This document shows positions 40,050-51,585 of a DNA stretch of 64,000 bases, in pieces. The translations under genes and the position numbers were made by a program. Source of the DNA: Eonycteris spelaea (lineage: Eukaryota > Chordata > Mammalia > Chiroptera > Pteropodidae). Below the pieces are notes generated by a model, which was given only the letters and a program-made list of their open reading frames with translations, had not been told where the DNA came from and searched no databases. Location of the stretch: NCBI GenBank assembly GCA_003508835.1, contig PUFA01000006.1, positions 248,001 through 312,000 on the forward strand, read 5' to 3'. The stretch's first letter is position 1. Each line of letters starts with the position of its first letter.

Positions 40050-40680
40050 CGCGCCCCACCTTAGGCTTCTCTTGGGGCGACGGCCCTCCGTTCACCCAGC
40101 CGGGCGCCTTGCGGGTCGCCCGCCGGGGGAGTCCCCGCCCCCTCCGCCCGAGTAAACTTTTCTCAAATCCCGGAGCCGCTTAGGGCGAAGCCGCCCCGCG
40201 GCCTAATCCGCGCCCCCCGCCGATCTGCATAATCGGGTTAGCGGCCGCGCTCCCTCCCGCTCCCGCCGCCGCCGCCGCCGCGCGCGATTCTCTCGCTGTC
40301 ACTTAGGGAGGCTCAGCGCGATTTGCGGCCTAATCCCCCGGGATCGCTCGGCCGCCGCTCCCCGAGGGGCCGCCAGATTGTTCCCTTCATAATTGATTGA
40401 CTCTATTTGCCGGATTGGGACTTCAAAGCGCCGGCGGCGCGGGGGCGCCTGGGAAGGAGCTGGGCCCGCGGCGGATCGGCGGGCGCCTTGCACGCCGCAG
40501 CCCTGTCCTTGGGCCCGGGAGGCTGGAGCATGAAATTCGCCAGCGATGCTGATGGTGACGACGACGACGACGACGACGCTGACGGTGTCGATCCTGTCGT
40601 GACCGCCATTATTAGCGAGGCCTGGGCCAGGCCCTGCGCTCAGCGCTTCCCGAGACCATGCGTTAAACTCCCTCACTCAC
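40050..40680. promoter_or_regulatory. CpG island with two K50 homeodomain sites
   Basis: A dense, repeat-free CpG island. GCGGCCTAATCC occurs twice, at 40198-40209 and 40325-40336. Other AT cores in GC context are CTGCATAATCGGGTTAGCGG, CTTCATAATTGATTGACTC, GGATTGGGACTTCAAAGCGC and CGCCATTATTAGCGAGGCC. A (CGC)n run lies at 40263-40282 and a (GAC)n run at 40557-40579. TAATCC is the target core of K50 homeodomains such as OTX2 and DMBX1 (family knowledge). It may be a distal enhancer or an orphan CpG island promoter. No splice-supported transcript is seen. Confidence 0.55.
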
Positions 40681-40689
40681 AACAGAGTC

Positions 40690-40920
40690 TGTAGAGCATT
40701 AACGTCCCCATTTTACAGGTGAGGAAACCGGTTCAGAGAGATGTCTTCCTTCCTGGAACACCTACTATAGGCCCAGAGCTGTTCTGGGTTCTGGGAATCC
40801 AGTTGTGAACCAGACTGACCCTGTCTCTGCCTCCACATAGAACTTTATTCTTGTGGAGGAGGCACGTGGGCACACGACAAATACAAGAACAGGAAATAAG
40901 GCAACGTGATGCAATAGTGC
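40690..40920 (-). repeat. MIR word plus antisense L2 3' end
   Basis: CATTTTACAGGTGAGGAAAC at about 40711, then ACACCTACTATAGGCCCAGA, CTGGGAATCCAGTTGTGAAC and CTTTATTCTTGTGGAGGAGG, in L2 antisense order. Confidence 0.7.
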
Positions 40921-41500
40921 CTGGAGCTGGGGAGGTAGATTCACCGGGGTGGTTCTTTAAGAGCGTGTGTTTAGCTGAACTGTGAATGCCATGAAGGCAC
41001 CTGCTTGGTGAAGACCTGGGGGATAGGCACTGGGGCAGGGGCAAAGCAGTGGGGCAGCAGGAAGGGCCCCCATGCAGGGGCACACCATTAGCAAACGGCA
41101 AAGCTGAGAGTGAAAACGAGAGTGAAACTCAGAGCTGCCTGACTTCAAAGCCCAGAGGCACGTTTCCTTTGTCACCTGCCTAGTCTAGGCTGAGCCCCAA
41201 CCTCAACACAGGTTGGTCCAGACCCACAGACACAGGCACCTCTCTCCAGCTCCACACAGTCCACCCCACTGCTGGTCCTAGATTGGCCTTTCTATGCTAG
41301 CCCCTGTGTGGTTCCTTATCCCACTGATCAGGGACTGCCTTACTGGGCAGCCCTGCACCCAGAGCCTTCCTGGAGGTAGAGCCTGCTACTTCCCCCACTC
41401 CGGAGGAAGCAGGGCCAGGGCAGTGGGGAAAGCCCAAGGAGCCCCACACCCAGCCTCGCCATAGCCAAGCCCCCAGGAATCCCTGGCCCAGACTTGGGAA
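40921..41500. other. unique sequence, nothing recognised
   Basis: No gene or repeat signal recognised. Confidence 0.5.
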
Positions 41501-41504
41501 TCCC

Positions 41505-41640
41505 CAGAAACGCTTAATTAATTCTTGATTACTCACTGTCTCTGCAGCTGCCATTAACCACCTCCCCAGCCTGGGCCCAGTTAGGCCACATAATTAAATT
41601 AGTGCACGGAGAACACTTCCAGGCAGGAGCACATTACTCC
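41505..41640. promoter_or_regulatory. candidate homeodomain-site cluster
   Basis: AACGCTTAATTAATTCTTGA, GATTACTCACTG, GCCATTAACC and CACATAATTAAATTAGTGC lie within 110 bp of repeat-free sequence. Confidence 0.35.
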
Positions 41641-42515
41641 TGCTGAGCCTCTTAGAAGTTCTGGGGGCTGATGGGAAAAGGCTCAGAGACACCAAAGGGA
41701 GTATCCAGGGTCACACAGTGAGCTAGAACTGGCGCTCAAGGGTAACTCCTTGAAATTATTAGTTCTGACCCCCTCATTCCACCTCTCTTGAGACCTGCAT
41801 TCTCAGCACTTATTTTAAACCTTAAATGTCTTTAAAATGACAACAGATTTGCAGTCTGTAATTAAATTTATGCGAATTCACTGAGCTCTTGGAGGGATGG
41901 ATTTGGGACAGGGGAGAGGAGCCCTGAATTTCCATGGGGTAGGAAGCAGGAGACAAAGGGTCCATAGTGTGGAGGCATTTCCCACCTTCAGGATCAAAGG
42001 GGTGGGGGCAGAGGGAGATGGGTGCAACAGGGGTGGTGGCAGGGGAGAGAAGAAAGAGAGGGACAACTGAGGCTCTAGCCACAGGAGCTCCCTTGGGGAA
42101 GGTAGGGAGTCACTTTCCTTTTTCATAAAAGAAACTAGAAAAAATAACCTAAAAGAGGGTCTGAGGGTGAAGTATATGCACCACAAGCCAAGGCAGAAGG
42201 GGCTGGAGAATTCAGGTCTATACAGAATGATGAGGGCCTTGCCAGGAGTCTCCACATCCCATGAGCCAGGCCTCCCTCCCTGCATCCTTTTCTCCCTCAA
42301 TCCTGGGAGATGCTGGCTGACAGCCCTCTCTCCCTCCCCCCAAACCCAGCTCCTTGTCACTTCAGAAAATCAGAAATAAGCCTTAGTGATTAGAGGGAGA
42401 CGAGAGTGAGATGGGGCTTAGAGGCCCAGGCTCAGGGAGGTGTTAAGAGGCGAGTGGGACTCAGAGTATTAGGGGGGCAGAGCTAATAGCGTCTCTGGGT
42501 GCCCCTCCCCACCAG
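41641..42515. other. mostly unique sequence
   Basis: A weak MIR-like patch at 41690-41760. Otherwise nothing recognised. Confidence 0.45.
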
Positions 42516-42519
42516 GACT

Positions 42520-42790
42520 ATAGTACCCAGGGGAGGAGGGAGAAGGAGAAGGAGAAGGAGAGGGGGAAGGAGAGGGATGAGACCATGTTGGGAAGAGAGG
42601 GAAAAGATGGTGTGGCGCGGGAGAAGGAGGCAAGGAAAGAGAGGAGAGCTGAAGGAGAAGAAGAGAGAGGAGGAGAAAGAGAGAAGGGCAGGAAGGATGG
42701 AACTGAGGAAAAGGAGGGAATGAGACATGGGAGTATAGGAGAGGGGAAAAGAGAAAGTAGATGAAAAAAGAGAACAACAAATAAAATAAC
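42520..42790. repeat. purine-rich (GGAGAA)n tract
   Basis: GAAGGAGAAGGAGAAGGAGA and derived purine words over 250 bases. A 137-codon antisense frame and a 74-codon sense frame here are artefacts. Confidence 0.8.
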
Positions 42791-42794
42791 AAGA

Positions 42795-43480
42795 TGTCAT
42801 TTTTCCTATTTGGTTGAAAAAAAAAGTAAAGATAATACCCAGTGTTGATGAGAGTAGGAGAAATGGAGACTTGGGACTACAAATTGGCACAACCATAGAG
42901 GTTCTGGAGGTGGAGGCATTTCAGCAATAATTATCAAAATCTTAAGTATGCATCCCCAAACAATTTCACTCCTAGGCATCTGTCCTCAGCAACACTGGCC
43001 TCTGTGCACACCAGTGCAAGGAAAAGTGGTTACTACAATGATGCTTGGCATTGCCAAACGTCGGAAACAGCTCGTTCCATTAGGAAAGAAATGACTAAAT
43101 ACATTATGCTGTAGCCAAAGCATGGAACACTACGTACCCAGGAAGAAGGAGGAAATAGGTCTCTGTGTGTTGACATGGAAAGACATTGCCAATAATGTTG
43201 CTCAGTGAATACAGCAGGTCATTAAGCAATATGAATAGTAGGGTTCCAATTTGAAATGATTTTTAAAAAACTTAAAACTATGTGGGGTATATGTAAATGT
43301 ATAGAATCAAATGTCTGGAAGGAAAGGGAACCCTAATTACTGATAGTGGGACCAAGGTACAGGGAGGAAGGGGAGGGTTTAACTTTTCACTTTGTATTTT
43401 TCTGCATTATGTCTTTTCAATGAATTTTTTTTTCGAACCATGTATTAGTTATGTGCATTTAAGAATAACAATTTTTTAAA
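42795..43480 (+). repeat. old LINE-1 (L1M/HAL1-like) 3' portion
   Basis: L1 phrases in order: AAATTGGCACAACCATAGAG, AACAATTTCACTCCTAGGCA, ATGATGCTTGGCATTGCC, AAGCATGGAACACTACG, then a 3' UTR-like AT-rich end. No intact frame. Confidence 0.75.
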
Positions 43481-43684
43481 TAGGGATGAAGGCCAGGAGA
43501 GAAGAGTAAGAAGGAAGGAAAGAAGGTGGTGTCAGGCAGGTAGGAAAGCGGTGGGGAGCAGACTGGCTGGGACAGGAGGAGAAGTGCATGGTGGGGAGTG
43601 TTGGGCCCGTAGGAGGGAGGGGGGCCTACCACCGAGGCAGTGCCCCGAAAGTGACCAAACACATTCCTTACTCCAGTCCCCATC

Positions 43685-43800
43685 ACAGAAAATCTGGCTG
43701 AGGCCTCAGTAATTGAAGGCTAATTGGGTTTTAGGCTTGTTAATGCTCCTGTGAATGTTTGCACTGAGGAGAGCCAGTCAATCTGGATAAATGACTCTCT
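43685..43800. promoter_or_regulatory. weak candidate conserved block
   Basis: CAGTAATTGAAGGCTAATTGG, TTGTTAATGCTCC and CAATCTGGATAAATGACTC in unique sequence. Confidence 0.3.
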
Positions 43801-45220
43801 GTGGGCCTCCAGAAGGGGGAAGAAATGCTGGGAGAGGAGCCTTATGGATGATGAGCAGGAACCCAGAGTTTTTCCCACTCCGGGGGGCGGGGGGGGGGAG
43901 GTGGTAGTGTGCATGGGAAAGCCGAGGAGTCCTTGGACTTGTAGAGGGGTGAATGGAGAGTAGAAGGGAGAGGCTGGTTAGGGACATTCTGGGGCCAATC
44001 CCTAGTGGGGACAGGGTTCTGGCAGGCAGCAGAGAGGAGGTCCAGGACTAGTGACTCCAGCCCAAACCCTACAGACATCAAGGTGGGGGTCTGGTCTCTA
44101 AAGGGAGTAAGAAGACAAGCTGGCTACCAGGGATGGGCAATGGGGGACCATCAGGGCCTCTACCCACACTGAGGAGCAGATTGTTTGGCTTACACAGAGA
44201 TGCGTCCCTCTTAAGACTTTTTCCTGGGCTAGACTGAAGTGGTCTCTATGGCCCAGGCCCTTCATTCCCACTGGAACATCCTGAACTTCCAGGCCCAGGT
44301 CTCAGCCCTCACTCCCAAATGAGTTTAGCTCAGAGCCACTGAGTTTAGCTCAGAGCCACCCAGCAAGGAAGCAGCTTGCCCACTGGGCTGAGGTCTCTGA
44401 GGCTCCCTGTTCTCTAACCAGTGGGCCTTGTTGACTCTGAAGGTCAAATCTCAAGGAAACGCCATGGCTCTGTCATAAACACGGTGACAGCACAGAAGGG
44501 GCCTCTATTATTCCTGAAGAGACCAAATGATGCCTGAGGAGGCACCATGAAGGGGATTCAGGCCTAGGCAGCTAAGGAAGAGAGAGGCACACTCTTTAAA
44601 AACTGAAAAGGTTTTGTTTTGCACAGTTGCTGTTGGGGGAGCTCCGTGTGCTACAGGAGCTGGAAATCCCAAGGAACCCACAGTGAGGCCTTTCCGGGGT
44701 AATCCCCACCCTTCATAATCCCCTTCTCTTCTCCAGGGGTCAGAAATACAGGATGTGCTTTTAAAGGATCAGCTGCACATTTGTCTCCTTCTCTTCCTCC
44801 TCCTCGGGCCTGACTCGGGGACTCGGGCCCCTGTGACAAGGCAGGGAAACATTTAATGAGTTTGTATTCCCTGAGAGCACGTTGACTGACAGCCGCCCCG
44901 GGGGTCACCACTCTTCTTGTCCTGGAAGAGGATGCAGCAGCTGCTGGGCTGTGTGTGTGCTTGTGAGTGCACGCCTGTGCCCCCCGCCTGCACACCTGGG
45001 GCTGGGCTGGAGAGGCACTAGCCGGGAACACCCTTCTTGCAAACAGAAGCCACTGTGAGAGGTTGGGGAAAGAGGAAGAACTTGGAGGACCGCTGTGCTT
45101 TCTGGGGGAACTTCTAGCCCTCCACCTGTTCCCCTTAGGTCACCCTCCACACACTTAGCTTGGACCAGGTTGGTGGGAGGGAGGCCTGAGGATGCCCACA
45201 GTGGGGTTTGAAGGAATTGG
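43801..45220. other. unique sequence with a short tandem duplication
   Basis: Contains the duplication at 44321-44359 (listed separately) and a mildly CpG-retaining block at 44770-44920 (AACATTTAATGAGTTTGTAT, GCACGTTGACTGACAGCCGC) that could be regulatory. No coding signal. Confidence 0.45.
44321..44359. repeat. perfect 20-bp tandem duplication
   Basis: GAGTTTAGCTCAGAGCCACT is present twice head to tail, identical through the last base of the second copy. It is either a recent duplication or an assembly slip. Confidence 0.9.
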
Positions 45221-45224
45221 GGGG

Positions 45225-45405
45225 CATGGTCGATGTGGAGGCCTGAGTCTGCATGGGTAATTAGGCCAGGGACTGGCTTGCAATAGCATTTAAGTACTTT
45301 TCTCCCATTTTCAGGCCAGACTGAATTATTTATTCGTTTCTGGTCAATCGCTGGTAATGTCATTAGCATTTGTCCATCAAAGGTAGGGAGCAGAGTGAGA
45401 GCGGT
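45225..45405. promoter_or_regulatory. candidate conserved enhancer
   Basis: Repeat-free: CATGGGTAATTAGGCCAGGG, GCAATAGCATTTAAGTACTT, CTGAATTATTTATTCGTTTC, TGGTCAATCGCTGGTAATGTC, ATTAGCATTTGTCCATCAAAGG. Retained CpGs, TAAT cores and a TCF-type ATCAAAGG word together suggest constraint. Confidence 0.45.
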
Positions 45406-47000
45406 CCCCCTTGACTGACCCTTACATCCCAAACTGACTCTCAAAGGTCAAGCTGTCCAGTTCCCTGTCCCTGCTCTCAAGTCACTCTAGGACCACAATG
45501 TCGCAGAGGCCTGCATCCAAGATGTTCTCTATCCCCCATGTGCCACAGCTTCAAGCCCAATGGAGCTAAGGAGCCAGGTAGGTGGGGTCCTTCCTATTCT
45601 TCTTACACAAGCCAGTCATTAACTTAGAAACCCAGTCCTCCCACATTCAGGTGTCACACTGGCTGTCTGACCCCTTGGAGAGCGAGCTAAGCCTGGCAAG
45701 GGGACCTGGATGAAGTGATGGGACAGGAGACCCGTGGGGCAGGAAGTCTGGGTAAGAGTCTGCCTCTTCTCTGGGTCCAGAGCCCTGTCTGCTTCCTCAG
45801 ACTCAGCTCTTAATGTGGCGTCCTTCCTTCTCTCTCTGACTGAGCTCCCAAAAGCAGGGCTTGCTTCTCCCCTTAGCCGAGGCTCACAAGAAGTGACCTG
45901 CCAGATTAAGCTCTCAGACCAGGTTTCTTTTTCTTCAATCGGCTCCCCAGATTCTGCCTCCTCTCTCAGACCAGGATACCAAGCTGGGTCTCCAGGGCAG
46001 GCCCTCTCTTCCCTACTCAGTCCACAGGACTTCCGGCACCATTAAAACCAAAGGGACCCAAGGATTAATCCCTAGGGAAGGGGCTGCCAGTCCTCGCCTG
46101 GCTGAGCTGTGGGCATCTAGGTCAGAAGCTCTCAAACCCAGGCCCTTCACTAATCAACCTAATCTTCCATCCTCAACGTTGGACTTAAAAAAGAAAGTGA
46201 AGGGTGAGACTTCTTGCAGAGATCGGGGAGGGAATGTGCAGAGGACTTATTGGGCCGCCGTCTGGGGGAACATGCCTGTGAAGCGGGGAGCAGGGCTGGA
46301 CAGGGGGAGAGTTTGAGCTGTGGTGTAGTTGCAACAGTGACCTCACCCAGTCCCTCAGGAAGCTCCGGTGCTGGGGTGGCCTTTCAGAGTTGTCCCAGAT
46401 TGAGGTAAGGGGGTCAGACCTTTGTCTTCCTACACTGACCAGCCATCCAGTGGACTGCCCCAGGGAGGAGGCATAAACCCTGGGAGAGGCAGGCGAGGGC
46501 AGTTCCCCAGAGAGGAACCTGACAGTGAGGCCCCAGTAGCCAGCACTCCAGCAGCTGCGGGAGTGAGTGCCTCAGCCCTCAAGGATGATCTGGGCAGCAC
46601 CGCAACGTCCACTGCAGACGTTCTGAGCAGCATGGATGCATTAGCCCAAGGAGTCTCAGTTCACAGAGGTGTGGGTAGTTATAAAAATTAGGACTGTGTG
46701 GCTAGGCAGGGCAGTTTGCGTGGGCGCAGCAGGATGAGAAGTTTGGGGTCACATGGACGGACAAGGCAGAGACGGTTGGGGGGGATCCAGTAGACCAAAA
46801 GTTTGAAGGACAGAGGGAGTACATGGGCCTTCTTCATGCTGCTCCTGCCTGGGCCTGGGCCTCGTGGGCCGGGCAAGCCTGAGCAGCCTGAGTGAATGGG
46901 AAGAAGGCCTCCCCCTCAGCACTGCAGCTCCTCAGTTGCTAAGCAGGATTAGCCTCCTCTTCCTCAGGAGGAGGGGCTGGGCTCCTGAATCAGCCACCAG
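45406..47000. other. unique sequence, nothing recognised
   Basis: No interspersed repeat or gene signal recognised. Confidence 0.45.
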
Positions 47001-47065
47001 CTCTGGCCCTAATCCCCTGCGCTTTCTAATCCACCCACGACTTTCTTAGGCATTAACGTAGGGCT
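47000..47065. promoter_or_regulatory. paired TAATCC sites
   Basis: CCTAATCCCCTGCGCTTTC followed by TAATCCACC: two K50 homeodomain cores 19 bp apart, then GCATTAACGTAGGG. The first site nearly repeats that at 28551-28567. Confidence 0.35.
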
Positions 47066-47399
47066 CTCAGCTCCCTAAGCACCACCCTGAAGATGGGAGC
47101 CAGGCTCTGAAGGGAATTAGGCCAGCCTCAGAGGATAGCTCTGCAGACAACTGGAGGGAGGCCATGAACAGCCCCCCAGTCTCTCCTCTTCTGCAGCCCA
47201 CTCCCATCCCCCCGACAGGGTCCAGGGTCTCACAGGGGTCTCTTCTAGCTCACTGCCAGAGCCAGGTGAGGATGGAGGGAGGGCAGTGCAGAGAGGGGCT
47301 GAAGAGGAAGAGGATTGCCTAGGTTGGGTATGGAGTCTAGAGGTGGTCTCAGACAAGGATATACGGGTAGCTAACAGCTTGGCAAAGGCCAGAGATAGG

Positions 47400-47600
47400 A
47401 GAGTTTAGGACACTCTGTGCTGCAAGAGGCTGGACGAGTAAACTGAGGCCAGATGGTGTTGGGCTTTGAATGCCAGCTGAGAAATTTGGACTTGGGAGTA
47501 ATTAGGAGTCATGGTGGAAAGTGGTAGGATTCAGAGCAATTGCTCTGGTGCCTGTGAAGGACTGGTGGGGGCAGGGCAGAGACTGGGGATGTGAAGGCTC
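47400..47600. repeat. fragment of ancient repeat
   Basis: Phrases such as GTTGGGCTTTGAATGCCAGC, AATTTGGACTTGGGAGTAAT and GGAGTCATGGTGGAAAGTGG match the 3' part of the element seen at 6.77-7.75 kb. Old and diverged. Confidence 0.5.
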
Positions 47601-48119
47601 TAGCTGTGATGACAGCAGCAGGTGGTGAGACCCAAAGAGGACACCCGCCCAAGGTCGCCCAGCGCCAGCTCCCAACATGCTGGGCAGTGCAGCGCTCCAT
47701 GCACGTGTGAGGGAACAAGCTGGGAGTGTCCTGGGGAGGCAAGGTGGAGCAACGGTGCATTGGCTGCCCTACTGGTCCTCTTAATTGTCAGTTATTTCAA
47801 CTATTATAGACAGGTGCCAGTAGCCTGGCTGCAGCACAGAAAAGGAGTGGCCAGGTAGATAGGGCCTTCACCTGCCCCAGGACACCTGCCTCCTAGGCCT
47901 GTGATAGTGACCTTCCTCTGAGAGGGGCCTGGGCAGGGAGTTGAGAAGGTAGGAGGGGGTGTGAGTCCAGGGGTGCCCAGGTCCTGGCAGCCAGGAGGAC
48001 CTGTGGTCTGCTCCTGAACTCCCTCCTGGGAAACCCAACTTCTTTCTCTCCCCTTCCTACCACCTTCCCAAACCCATCCCAGGATAAGTTGTCTGCAGAT
48101 GTTTCTTGGGTGGTTACTA

Positions 48120-48455
48120 ATATTCATTAAACCAGTACTTACTAAAATTCACCTTACGCTACCCCTTGGGTTGGGCAACTGTTGTTTGCCCATTTTTTAC
48201 AGATGAGAAAAATGAAGCTCAAAGGGAAGTCACTTTGCGTAGATCCACACGGCTCGTGACAGCACTGAACCCAGAAAAAGCAGACGGAGCAAGTCAACCA
48301 TTAACAATCCAGGAAAGCCAAGTAGTGCCCTAAGTACAAGTGGGACGGTTAGCATCTGATGGATTGGGGTTCAAATCCAAATTCTGCTTGCCTGTTCCTA
48401 GCTGGCAACCTCCTTGAGTCCCAAATTTCTTGTTAAATGAGTTAATAATGCCAAC
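48120..48455. repeat. two opposed MIR fragments
   Basis: Antisense MIR at about 48150-48280 (TTTTTTACAGATGAGAAAAA, GAAGCTCAAAGGGAAGTCAC) and sense MIR at about 48345-48455 (GGGGTTCAAATCCAAATTCT). Confidence 0.7.
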
Positions 48456-48709
48456 TCACAGGACCCCTACAGTGAGGGCCATGTAGGAGAATATACATGC
48501 AGTGTCCCAGTCTCCTGGGGTGGGGAGGACACAGTTGTCACTGTCCACAGCCACTGAGTGGGCAGGCAGAGGAGCAGAGGCTGGTTCCCAACTCTGTCTG
48601 CTGCCAAAGCTTCCAGGCGTACCTTCCCAGAGGCAGTAGTAGGTAGCTGGGGTCCCAGACTTCTTGAGGGAGGTGGGCAGCGGGGCATGCGAGTCAGAAT
48701 ATTGAGCTG

Positions 48710-48960
48710 GTGGTGAAATGTGGAAATGCTGGGAGTTTCATCACGCCAGGTTCGTTAGGCTGTCCCAGCTGGCCCCTCTCATTGGGCCCTGCTAATGAGC
48801 TTCCACTGGATTATCCGCTCCCACCTCCACTCGGTTTACTCTGTCAAATCGAGTTTGCATTTTAAATGGGAATTTGACAAGACGGGCAATTTGTCTGCTG
48901 ACGAGGTTAATGGGTATTAGCCCTGCGGACTGAGGAGGGAGAACCCATGCCCCGGCATAG
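48710..48960. promoter_or_regulatory. candidate deeply conserved enhancer
   Basis: About 250 bp repeat-free, with retained CpGs: TTCATCACGCCAGGTTCGTT, GGGCCCTGCTAATGAGCTTC, CACTGGATTATCCGCTCCC, TCGGTTTACTCTGTCAAATCG, AGTTTGCATTTTAAATGGG, TTTGACAAGACGGGCAATTTG, CGAGGTTAATGGGTATTAGCC. TGGATTATCC carries a K50-type GGATTA core. One of the clearest candidates in the desert. Confidence 0.55.
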
Positions 48961-49674
48961 CCTGGCCTCTGCCCAGATCAATGACCCCAGCTGCCGCTCC
49001 TCCCTTCACTGCGGCCACTTGGCCTTCCAGTGTCCAGAGGCTGTCCCTGTGTCTGGCTCACCACTTCCAGGCAGTCTTCCCAAAGCACCCTGCCCTGGGC
49101 CGCTGTCTACTGCTCAGGCTGGGTGACATCCCCCTCCACTGGGACTCAGACAGGACTCCTGAGGTCTCAGCCATGTCACCTCTCTCCGACTAGGAGCCTA
49201 CCCGCTCAGACCCGTTTCCAGGGCAAGGCCAGGTTTTCTCTCACAATAGGGCTCCCAAGGGCTGGGCACTGACTCCTCCTCCTGTCTTCTCCACCTCCCT
49301 CTCCCATATGGGACTTGAAATGGAGCCAGGAAGGCTGGCATTGCCACGTCCTGAGCTTTGGTGCTGGGATATGATGGACTGATTGGCCAGAAAAGGTTTC
49401 AAAGCCATCACCTTCAAGCTTGGTGTCCCACTAGACCAAGACCCAATATTGGGGCTCACAGGGGAGCTGGGGAAACTTTATAAGACTTCCTCTTGGGGCC
49501 TGAGTTGACCTCTCCTACGTAGGGTTCTTCCTCAAACCACTCCCTCCAAGGCTGAGCAAGAACCCAAGTTTCTAGGATGCCAGCCCGAGCCCGGAGCAGC
49601 ACCAAGCCAAGATGGACTTGGCCTGTGGGAAAGATGCCTCAGCCTCCCCTCATCCTGGGGGCCCAGTGCCCTTC

Positions 49675-50025
49675 CCCGCCCCAGCTAATGTGCCACAATT
49701 ACCTCCTAAGTGCCCAAACAAATGTGGCTGCTGGGGAAAGTGACACGGGCCTCCAGGTGATGGATTCGTGCCATCGGGGAGCCGGGCGGAGCGGGGCCCC
49801 GAGAGGGGGGGCAACACTAATATTGTATCAGCGTCGGCGCCAGCGCCACGAGCCGGTGATGAATATGTGTCACTTTACACGGCGCACACTCGGGGGCCTG
49901 GCTGCGCAGGCATGGAAAATAGAGTGTCTGGGATTAATGATATTGAAAATGATAGAGAGCAGATTGGAAATGGCTTCGCCCGCCCGACCCGAGGAGATGG
50001 AAACGTACCTCACAGCTATCTGCCC
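49675..50025. promoter_or_regulatory. CpG-retaining candidate enhancer
   Basis: Repeat-free, GC-rich block with AT cores: CCACAATTACCTCC, CTAATATTGTATCAGCGTCG, GGTGATGAATATGTGTCACT, GGGATTAATGATATTGAAAA, GCAGATTGGAAATGGC. GGGATTA is a K50 core. An open frame of 180 codons on the plus strand (49577-50119) runs across it but resembles nothing and is better explained by CpG composition. It shares a motif with 52590-52630. Confidence 0.55.
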
Positions 50026-50565
50026 AGGCCCGGCCCCCCATCTGCACCCCCACCCTGCACCGCCTCAGAGGCCCACGCACGACGAGGACCGGAGTCTCAT
50101 TCCACCAGCAGCTCCTTGAGTCGGCACATATGTGGGGTACACCTGTGAGCAGAGAAAAGGGGCATCGACCAAATCTCAGCCCCTGATGACCTTCGACCTG
50201 GGTCCTTGAGGAGCCTGACTCCAGTCACCCAGTGCACCTTGACCTTGGTCACAGACCGAACCCTGACCCCAGTTCCAGCTGAGCACTGCCTCTGACTGCT
50301 GATCCCGTCTGCTGGAGCCTGAGCCTCTCCCAAGACTGGAAGCACTGGAATAGTAGAGCCGGGAAAGTGCAGGATGAGGCGGGAGAGTGTGGGTCACTCA
50401 GCATAGCGCGTCCCCTGCTGGAGGGCAGCTCAGAGCCCAGGCTGTCACTTCATGATGTGTACTCCCAGCTCAGAAAGCAAGTGAAGAGGTGTCTTCTCCA
50501 TTGATGTTTTCAGTGTTTAATTACATGGTTTTTATGAATGTATCTGTACGCATAAGTACATATTT
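50026..50565. other. unique sequence, nothing recognised
   Basis: No gene or repeat signal. Confidence 0.5.
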
Positions 50566-50695
50566 GTAGGTGCATGTGTGTGTGTGTGTATGTACAGCTG
50601 TTCACCCATAAACCTGTGAGGTTGTGTCCAGTGTGTGTAGCAATGTGGGCTTGTTTTCTGTATGCCTTGGTGTGTACAGGCATCTCTGGGGGACG

Positions 50696-50734
<39 letters not shown>

Positions 50735-50830
50735 TTATTTTAGGCCACTCTCTGCATGGGTATTAGTGTGTGTGTGGGTGTGAGTGGGTGGGTGTGTCTG
50801 TATCTGTGTGTATGTTTACCCACAGATAGA
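50566..50830. repeat. (TG)n microsatellite region
   Basis: A pure (TG)n run at 50698-50732, with broken TG words on both sides. Confidence 0.9.
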
Positions 50831-51064
50831 GGGACTTCGTGTGTGGGTGCTGGTCAAGGAAACCTCCTTTATGAGGTCTGACCTGGTCATGGGCTAAATT
50901 CCCAGCATCAGGGCAAGATGCCTCTCCCTATTGGAATGGAATCTATCACACTGGGAGTTCAACAAACTTGCCAGATGGACAGCCACCCAAAAAACTGTCA
51001 GCCTAGCCTCAACATCCATCCCCACAACAGTCTTGCTCCAAACCAATGTCAAGAGGATGCATCT

Positions 51065-51585
51065 ATATCAACATCTTTCATTCAATCAACAAATACGTCT
51101 TGAGGGCTCATGATGCAGCAGGTACAGTCTTCGACGAACAGGGCAAAGTTCCTGATTTCATGGAAGGTACACTCCATCAGAGGAGACAGACACAAAACAA
51201 GTAAGCAGGTAAATAAACCAATAATGACAGAACGTAAAGAGTGCCCACAAAATAAATATTCCAAAGGCCACAATAGAGTTAATGAGGTGACCCATCATTA
51301 GAGTGGTCAGGGTTGGCTCCTGAGCTGGCATTTGAGCCGAGAGATGAAGAGCCAGCCCCGTGGAAAGAGAGCAGGGTGTGCAAAGGCCCTGGGCATCTTC
51401 AAGGCCAGGTCAGGAGAGAGAAGTCAAGAATGAAGTAGGAGAGAGGGGTGCAGCTGGGCCTCCTAAACCAGGGTGAAGAGTTCAGGTTTTGTTTTCAGTG
51501 GGATGTGGAGCCACTGGGAGGTTGAACCAAGAAAATGACGTGATCGTTTCTACATTTTAAAAAGAAATTGGAGATATTGAGAGAA
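51065..51585 (-). repeat. long ancient L2-associated repeat
   Basis: ATTCAATCAACAAATACGTC opens an antisense L2-type end. GGCATTTGAGCCGAGAGATG, GTGCAAAGGCCCTGGGCATC and TGGAGCCACTGGGAGG follow, matching the copy at 6.77-7.75 kb. Confidence 0.65.

Noticed and set aside
42483..42896. 137-codon minus-strand frame
   Set aside because: A Ser/Leu/Pro translation of a purine-rich tandem tract running into L1 sequence.
49577..50119. 180-codon plus-strand frame
   Set aside because: It runs from ordinary sequence across a CpG-retaining block with no recognised motif. A non-coding element explains the block better.
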